From: JAWKOK01 sp963848115
Lineage (GTDB): Bacteria > Chloroflexota > Anaerolineae > Caldilineales > Caldilineaceae
Reading direction: 5' to 3'
Length of the DNA: 64,000 nucleotides
NCBI GenBank assembly: GCA_963848115.1
Contig: CAWKCP010000020.1
Coordinates: 434,001-498,000, forward strand
The notes under the pieces are model-generated. The model was given only the letters and a program-made list of their open reading frames with translations, did no database searches and had not been told where the DNA came from. Numbering within the stretch: position 1 is the stretch's first letter; every line of letters begins with the position of its first letter. Positions 58,951 through 64,000 of this stretch are shown piece by piece. Both the position numbers and the translations under genes were made by a program.

Positions 58951-59679
58951 CTACCCAAACACCGGCGTTTTGGGCCGTTCCTCATTCTGCCTGTAATCAT
59001 GCCAGTTGCTGCTGACCAACACTGCCAGCGTCAGATAGGCGATGCCAAGAAAGGTCGCAAAGAGGATCGTCACGGCCAATGTCTGTGGATGCGCCATGGG
59101 GTTGACCAGTCGGTCCAGCATATCCAGCAACAGATTCTGCGGATCGGCCACAATATCCCAGCTGTTCCAGCGCTGAAAGCGGCCAAGGTAGACGCCGAAC
59201 CCGCTGGCGACCAGCGTCACGCCCACCATCAACCAGCCCATCCAGCGACCGACCCACTCCGCAACCAGCCCATGGACAATCCAGAGCGACAGTAGCCCCA
59301 AGACAATTCCATTCCAGGCAAAGGAGAAGACCAACATCGCATCGTACCAGATCGGCACATTGTAGCGAGCGCCAAGATGCATCAGATCCGTGACGATGTA
59401 GGGAGCGTTGGGAAAGAAGAGAAACCAACCCGCAAAGAGAATCGCCATGGCAAGTACCGGCCTGCGTGGTGTGCGTTCAAGCCACCAGAGGAGAAAGGCG
59501 CAGCCGAGGGGAATCCAGGCCAAGAAGAGATTCCACACCAAGAACACATAGAGGATGCTATCCGAGTAGGCGACACGGAAGAGTACGAGCATCACGCTCA
59601 ATAGCGAAGAAAGAGCAAGTACGACAATCAACGGCAACTGCGCTCGCACGAAATGCCCCAATAATCGGTTTTCGCCCAT
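58951..59679 (-). CDS. DUF1361 integral membrane protein
   Basis: A 242-residue protein with about six or seven helices. The DUF1361 signature is visible in VWNLFLAWIPLGCAFLLWWL, FLFFPNAPYIVTDLMHLGAR, WYDAMLVFSFAWNGIVLGLL and GFGVYLGRFQRWNSWDIV. No function is known for the family. It stands alone on its strand. Confidence 0.9.
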   Translation of the reverse strand: MGENRLLGHFVRAQLPLIVVLALSSLLSVMLVLFRVAYSDSILYVFLVWNLFLAWIPLGCAFLLWWLERTPRRPVLAMAILFAGWFLFFPNAPYIVTDLMHLGARYNVPIWYDAMLVFSFAWNGIVLGLLSLWIVHGLVAEWVGRWMGWLMVGVTLVASGFGVYLGRFQRWNSWDIVADPQNLLLDMLDRLVNPMAHPQTLAVTILFATFLGIAYLTLAVLVSSNWHDYRQNEERPKTPVFG

Positions 59680-59896
59680 CTTGTCGAGTTCCTCTCTGGA
59701 AACACCTATTGCCGGAGTATGATCCTATAGTTAGCACGGCATAGGATCAAGATAAACAAACGTCTGCCCCCGGCGGCTGGTTCCAGCAGCGCGCAGAGGT
59801 CAAAATGATCACCTTGCACTGAATGAGGCTCTACGCTTTAATGGAGAAGACCGATCTTGTCTCAACACCCAACCTCAACAGAAAGAGACATTGACC

Positions 59897-60808
59897 ATGG
59901 CCTATTCACTCACCGTCGGTTCTATCCGTTGTCATATTCTCAGTGATGGGCTGCACGCCATGGATGGAGGCGGCTTTTTCGGGCTTGTGCCACACGCGCT
60001 CTGGCAGCGAGTGGTCGAGCCGGACGAACTCAACCGCGTGCCCGCCGATGTTAGGTGCCTGCTGATTGAGTCAGATGCCGGCCTGGTTCTGGTCGATGCC
60101 GGCCACGGCGACAAGATCCCGGAACGCCAGCGGGGGTTCATCGGGCTGGCCAACCGGGACCAACGGCTCGTGAACGACCTGCGCTCAGTAGGCTTCGAAC
60201 CGGAGGATGTGGACGTGGTCGTGATGACCCACTTCCACGGCGATCACATCGGCGGGGCAACGTGTTGGGACACCGATGACGGTCAGCCAGGCCCGATCAT
60301 TCCTACATTTGCCAACGCACTCTACCTCGGACAACGAATCGATCTAGCCGAGGCCAGCTTCCCCAACGAACGCACGCGTGCTACCTACAGCAACGACAAC
60401 TGGTTGCCGCTGCTTGACCGCAATCTGCTCGAAGTCGTCGACGGCCCACAGCGCATTGCCGCCGGCGTGCGCACCGACATTGCACCGGGGCACACGCCTG
60501 CACTCCAGACAGTCTGGGTGGAGGATGGCGGAGAGAGTCTCTGCTTTCTGACCGATGCGTGCAGCTGGGCGTCACACATGGACCGATTGGCCTGGGTCCC
60601 TTCGTACGATCTCGATCCCATGACCAGCATCGAGACCAAGCGACGCCTTCGTGCGGAGGCATTCGAGCGCGATACGCTGCTCGTCTTCCAACATGATGCC
60701 GCTGTAGTCACTGGACGTCTCGTGGCAGGGCGGCGCGATCTGGAAATAGCGCCGGAGATCACGGAAGAGCCATGGTTTGACCCATCGGCATCGACGCTGA
60801 ATAGCTAG
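59897..60808 (+). CDS. Metallo-beta-lactamase-fold hydrolase
   Basis: A 303-residue MBL-fold enzyme. The zinc motif is VVMTHFHGDHIGG, followed by a later metal His in DIAPGHTPALQ and Asp in CFLTDACSWASHM. The N-terminus SVGSIRCHILSDGLHAMDG-like opening and overall length match AHL lactonase-like and alkylsulfatase-unrelated MBL hydrolases of unknown substrate. I choose the ATG at 59897; a TTG two codons upstream also opens the frame. The stop lies a few bases before the truncated WYL gene on the other strand. Confidence 0.85.
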   Translation: MAYSLTVGSIRCHILSDGLHAMDGGGFFGLVPHALWQRVVEPDELNRVPADVRCLLIESDAGLVLVDAGHGDKIPERQRGFIGLANRDQRLVNDLRSVGFEPEDVDVVVMTHFHGDHIGGATCWDTDDGQPGPIIPTFANALYLGQRIDLAEASFPNERTRATYSNDNWLPLLDRNLLEVVDGPQRIAAGVRTDIAPGHTPALQTVWVEDGGESLCFLTDACSWASHMDRLAWVPSYDLDPMTSIETKRRLRAEAFERDTLLVFQHDAAVVTGRLVAGRRDLEIAPEITEEPWFDPSASTLNS

Positions 60809-60809
60809 A

Positions 60810-61462
60810 GGCACGCAAAAAACGCGGGTGAGATATTGGACCACTAGAGTGCCCGAACAGAAACGTAGCACAGCTAGCCGCAATTCGACGATACGATCTA
60901 CACGAAAGGTGCGCACCGCGTCCCGAAGGGGACAGGTGCCGACACAGTACCACCAGCTGTCCCGATGGATGAGCGTATAGGGATCCAACTCACATGTCAC
61001 AGGATCCTGCTGGTTCCGGCCCTGATAGACTGGACAGACGCGCTTGCGCTCTCGAATGGCCTGTCTGAGCAGTTCCGGAAAAGGCGCAAATGGCGCTTGA
61101 GATGATCGGCGCAAGACCGTAGCGATCAAGGATCGACGCGCCCATGCCACCTCCTGACGCTGGTCATCCGGCAGCTCGTTGTCTGACGTGGCCAGCGCCC
61201 TCTGGGCAACATTCTCGTACAGTCGTCCCCACATCTGACCGACCAGGCTTGTCCCCAAATGAACAGCAACAGCTTCCTCAGGGGTGAAGACCAGGAGCGG
61301 CATCTTGTCGCCACACACCAGAGAGAACCCGCCATAGGGGCCGAGTTCCGAGCAGATGGGGATGCCCATCTCATCCAGCAGATCGATGCAGCGGTGCAAG
61401 GGGCGAACGGAGACGCCATATTTGGAATTGCTGCACGCAAGCTCCAGCACCTGTGGATGCAT
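60810..61462 (-). pseudogene. WYL-domain transcription regulator remnant
   Basis: The segment YGVSVRPLHRCIDLLDEMGI, CSELGPYGGFSLVCG is the second half of the usual helix-turn-helix, and LDPYTLIHRDSWWYCVGTCP, FRVDRIVEL is the beginning of the WYL domain. The first helices are missing and the WYL domain breaks off where the convergent MBL gene ends, with the frame running on antisense. It is therefore truncated at both ends, or badly frameshifted. WYL regulators bind nucleotides or other ligands and often control adjacent genes. Confidence 0.7.
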
Positions 61463-61595
61463 TTCACGCTAGGGGAGCATCATCAAAATGCGCCAATTCT
61501 GAGATGCACCAGCACTTATCAGCACCTTGACACCGGCAAAGAACGTGTGTAGTCTGTGAACATAATGTTACTTCTTAGCCAAAGGAGAGAACCCC

Positions 61596-62351
61596 ATGAG
61601 CACTGCTTCTCACTATTGCATTGACCGCGTCCTGCCCGCAGATCAAGAGGAACGCGCCAAGACCATTGCCGAAGGCGCAAATCCAAACAACCTGATGTTG
61701 CCGGAAAACCCAGAGGACTTCGCCGAGGCAATGGCGCTGGTCAAGCACAAACTCTGGGAGCCGGGTCGCGTGCTGCATGTGCGTTTTCTGGATGGCGATC
61801 CTGCTGTGCAGGCGAAAGTTGAGGCCGTGGCCCATGAATGGAGCAAGCATGCCAACATCCAATTCGTCTTTGACAACGCCAGTGATGCCGAAATTCGCAT
61901 CTCTTTCCTGCAGCCCGGTTCCTGGTCCTACATCGGCGTCGATGCCCTGTTGATACTACCGGACCAGCCGACCATGAACTTCGGCTGGTTTGACGCCAAC
62001 ACGACCGACGAGGAATATCATCGCGTGGTACTGCATGAGTTCGGCCACGCGCTGGGCTGCATTCACGAGCACCAGAACCCGGGCGAGGGAGGCATCCCAT
62101 GGAACGAAGAGGCCGTCATCGAAGCCTATCGAGGCGCACCCAACTACTGGACGGAACAACAGGTGCGTGTCAATATCCTCAACAAGTATGACAAGGATCA
62201 GACCCAGTTCACGGGCTTTGATCGAGCATCGATTATGCTCTACCCCGTCCCTCAAGAACAGACCATCGGTGATTTCGAGATTCCTTGGCAGAACTTCGAA
62301 TTGTCGGATGTCGACAAGCAGTTCATCGGTGAAATGTATCCATTCTCATAA
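61596..62351 (+). CDS. Astacin-like zinc metalloprotease (M12A/matrixin-like)
   Basis: A 251-residue protein with the extended zinc motif HEFGHALGCIHEHQNP and a Met-turn candidate ASIMLYPVP. The region before it, VEAVAHEWSKHANIQFVFDN, ASDAEIRISFLQPGSWSYIG, is normal for astacin-like bacterial peptidases. No signal peptide is visible, so it acts in the cytoplasm or leaves by another route. AAAGGAGAG precedes the ATG. Forty-five bases separate it from the transglutaminase-like gene, so the two are probably one operon. Confidence 0.9.
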   Translation: MSTASHYCIDRVLPADQEERAKTIAEGANPNNLMLPENPEDFAEAMALVKHKLWEPGRVLHVRFLDGDPAVQAKVEAVAHEWSKHANIQFVFDNASDAEIRISFLQPGSWSYIGVDALLILPDQPTMNFGWFDANTTDEEYHRVVLHEFGHALGCIHEHQNPGEGGIPWNEEAVIEAYRGAPNYWTEQQVRVNILNKYDKDQTQFTGFDRASIMLYPVPQEQTIGDFEIPWQNFELSDVDKQFIGEMYPFS

Positions 62352-62396
62352 TCATTGGCTAACGAGACTCATGCCAGTTTTCGAAGGAGAACCAAC

Positions 62397-63776
62397 ATGC
62401 CTTCCACCGACCCGTCTTCTTCAACATCCACCGTTTTCATCGATCTGGAGGGGAAGTCACATAATCAACTGAGCGAAATGAAATATCGCCAACGATTGGT
62501 TGTCAACAACCTGCAGAACAATCTCTTTGCCGAAGCCGAAGCCGGCGATACTGTCTCAGACCTCGACTTGAGCAGTGTGACCGATGAGCTGATGGCTGAG
62601 CAACAGCGTCTCTATGCGATTGAAGAAGTATTGGCAACGGCAGAGATTGCTGAATCGGAAGCGAACAGCAAGCCTCCCAGCCAACCGACTGCGAGCCCGG
62701 ACGTATCCGAGATCACGCAACCCACGTTGGAATCGTTGCCAACCATCCGTGAATATAGACCCTCAAGCGCTACCTCGCCCGGAACGACCCGCTCATTTGA
62801 ATCCACCGGCGTCGAGGTTGTCATCGATAGTTATCTTGAGCATCTCCCCACCGCCTTCTACCACCTCCTCAATATCGAGGATACCCCGCTAGTGGTCTTC
62901 ACAGTCAGCACCAACATCCGCGGGATCAAGCGACTACGTGTCATTAGTTTCATCGAGGGCTATACGGCGAAGGCTGTGGACACCATTGAGATCAAGAAAG
63001 GAACACCAAAGACTGTCAAACAGCTGCCGTCGCTCTTTCCCAGAGAAATACGCGATCTCCATGAACTCACACACGCGACATTAAATATCCAGGTTGAGGA
63101 CTTGGATACCGGCAAGATTCTCGAGCATCGGACCGAAGGGATCTGGCTGCTGGCGCGTACGACCGCGCCACGTTCGGTCAAGGACGCGGTAACCGGCGAG
63201 ATCACCGACTTCTCTCCCTATCTGGCCGCGTTTGTGACACCCAACGAACCGAGCGTGATGAAATTTCTGCGCACGGTTGTGCGCCGGCATCACCAGAAAC
63301 GCCTGCAAGGCTATCTGGGCGATGTCGAATCCCAGGTTCAGGCCATTTACGACGCGTTGAAGGAAGATCTGGACATCGCCTATGTTCACTCCATCGTCAA
63401 CTTTGATCTGGATGCCGAAACTCGCTCGCAGCGCATTCGCCTGCCTCGTGAATGCATCGACGGTAAGATGGGCAACTGTATTGACGCCACCTTGCTCTTC
63501 GCCAGCCTGCTGGAAGGGATCTCGCTCAACCCGGTCGTCGCGCTCGTACCCGGCCACGCATTTGTAGGCTGGCAGACGTCGGCGGACGGGGATACGTGGC
63601 AATATCTTGAGACGACCATGCTTCAGACCAACTCATTTTTCGAGGCGAGACGAGAAGGTACCCAGCGGGCCAACAACTACAGACAGCGTGCAGAAGCCAC
63701 AGGCAATGAAGCCTGGTTCAAGCCGCTGATCATCGGGCAACTGCGCACCCAGCAAAACATCACGCCAATGGAGTGA
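62397..63776 (+). CDS. Transglutaminase-like protein
   Basis: About 459 residues from the ATG at 62397 (MPSTDPSSSTSTVFIDLEGK), chosen for AAGGAGA upstream. Residues 30-100 are helical, 140-270 form a beta domain (PLVVFTVSTNIRGIKRLRVI), and 320-440 a transglutaminase/cysteine-protease-like core: MGNCIDATLLFASLLEGISL with the catalytic Cys, LVPGHAFVGW with His and YLETTML with an acidic residue. No signal peptide. Its neighbour is the astacin-like protease. The combination might modify or cut proteins in the cytoplasm; function is unknown. Confidence 0.82.
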   Translation: MPSTDPSSSTSTVFIDLEGKSHNQLSEMKYRQRLVVNNLQNNLFAEAEAGDTVSDLDLSSVTDELMAEQQRLYAIEEVLATAEIAESEANSKPPSQPTASPDVSEITQPTLESLPTIREYRPSSATSPGTTRSFESTGVEVVIDSYLEHLPTAFYHLLNIEDTPLVVFTVSTNIRGIKRLRVISFIEGYTAKAVDTIEIKKGTPKTVKQLPSLFPREIRDLHELTHATLNIQVEDLDTGKILEHRTEGIWLLARTTAPRSVKDAVTGEITDFSPYLAAFVTPNEPSVMKFLRTVVRRHHQKRLQGYLGDVESQVQAIYDALKEDLDIAYVHSIVNFDLDAETRSQRIRLPRECIDGKMGNCIDATLLFASLLEGISLNPVVALVPGHAFVGWQTSADGDTWQYLETTMLQTNSFFEARREGTQRANNYRQRAEATGNEAWFKPLIIGQLRTQQNITPME

Positions 63777-63778
63777 TG

Positions 63779-63828
63779 GTGATCGGGGAATGGGGATCGA
63801 GCCAGCCCGATCCCCATTCCCCGATCAC
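63779..63828. repeat. Perfect 21-bp inverted repeat, GGGGAATGGGGATC family
   Basis: Bases 63779-63799 pair perfectly with 63808-63828 around an eight-base loop. It begins three bases after the transglutaminase-like gene stop and belongs to the GGGATTGGGG group. It may end or stabilise the transcript. Confidence 0.93.
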
Positions 63829-63864
63829 TAGTCACCATTCCCTCGTCTACTGAAAGGACTGTCT

Positions 63865-64000
63865 ATGCCGCGTATCGACACGGCTGAACATCAGAGGCTG
63901 CTCGATTCCGAGGCGCGGATCGCCGACTGGAAACAGTGGGGACCGTATGTGGCTGAACGAGCCTGGGGCACCGTGCGCGAGGACTACAGTCCAGGCGGCG
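63865..64000 (+). CDS. GH63-like glucosidase, N-terminal fragment
   Basis: The frame from the ATG at 63865 runs off the right edge. The visible 45 residues, MPRIDTAEHQRLLDSEARIA, then DWKQWGPYVAERAWGTVRED and YSPGG, match the start of bacterial GH63 glucosidases / mannosylglycerate hydrolase-like proteins (WGPYLSERQWGTVREDYS pattern). AAAGG lies upstream. It fits the sugar-active genes at 54.7-58.5 kb. Confidence 0.8.
   Translation, partial: MPRIDTAEHQRLLDSEARIADWKQWGPYVAERAWGTVREDYSPGG

Overview
The window most resembles a chromosomal segment of a Chloroflexota bacterium (Anaerolineae or Caldilinea-like). This is an inference from gene content: a phage-tail-like injection locus, a MoxR/VWA (Bat) cluster, a VorB-type ferredoxin oxidoreductase and long MacB-like ABC systems. 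No rRNA is present to confirm it. The sequence carries many single-base indels, several in runs of four G/C, so at least some frameshifts below may be assembly errors rather than biology.

Layout. 1-14.8 kb (minus strand): an extracellular contractile injection system (eCIS) with AAA+ ATPase, DUF4157 protein, cap, sheath, two tube proteins, small assembly proteins, a 720-residue disordered protein, LysM adaptor, VgrG-like spike, PAAR tip, gp25-like wedge and a J-like baseplate protein, running off the left edge. 15.0-15.3 kb: remnant of an insertion sequence. 15.7-19.7 kb (plus): a four-subunit 2-oxoacid:ferredoxin oxidoreductase of VorB type followed by a Glu/Leu/Phe/Val dehydrogenase, together a likely amino acid to acyl-CoA catabolic route, then a NIPSNAP-like protein and a winged-helix polyferredoxin. 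21.7-22.3 kb: a decayed tyrosine integrase beside tRNA-Val(CAC).

22.5-35.1 kb (minus): pdxH; a MacA/MacB-like ABC system (lipoprotein adaptor, double-FtsX permease, two ATPases, one with an AbrB-like tail); and a xanthine dehydrogenase/CO-dehydrogenase-type molybdoenzyme (fused Fe-S plus Mo subunit, and a FAD subunit) split by a serine-recombinase remnant. 35.7-46.9 kb (plus): MoxR, DUF58, DUF4381-like, two VWA proteins, TPR lipoprotein, BatD, TPR-SH3 and an S41 peptidase, closed by a strong terminator. 47-50.6 kb (minus): PH-domain membrane protein, adenine DNA methylase, an interrupted methyltransferase, barstar and a membrane-anchored barnase. 50.9-54.6 kb (plus): FetAB-like iron exporter and an ABC-permease/MenA-type fusion. 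54.7-58.5 kb (minus): a GH130 enzyme and a GT4 glycosyltransferase, both riddled with frameshifts. 59-64 kb: DUF1361 protein, metallo-beta-lactamase-fold hydrolase, WYL regulator remnant, astacin-like protease, transglutaminase-like protein and the start of a GH63-like glucosidase.

The most unusual structural feature is a dense set of long inverted repeats of several unrelated families between 22.4 and 63.8 kb. Most sit in spacers or directly after stop codons, but three lie in frame inside the molybdoenzyme gene and are translated, much as Rickettsia palindromic elements are.
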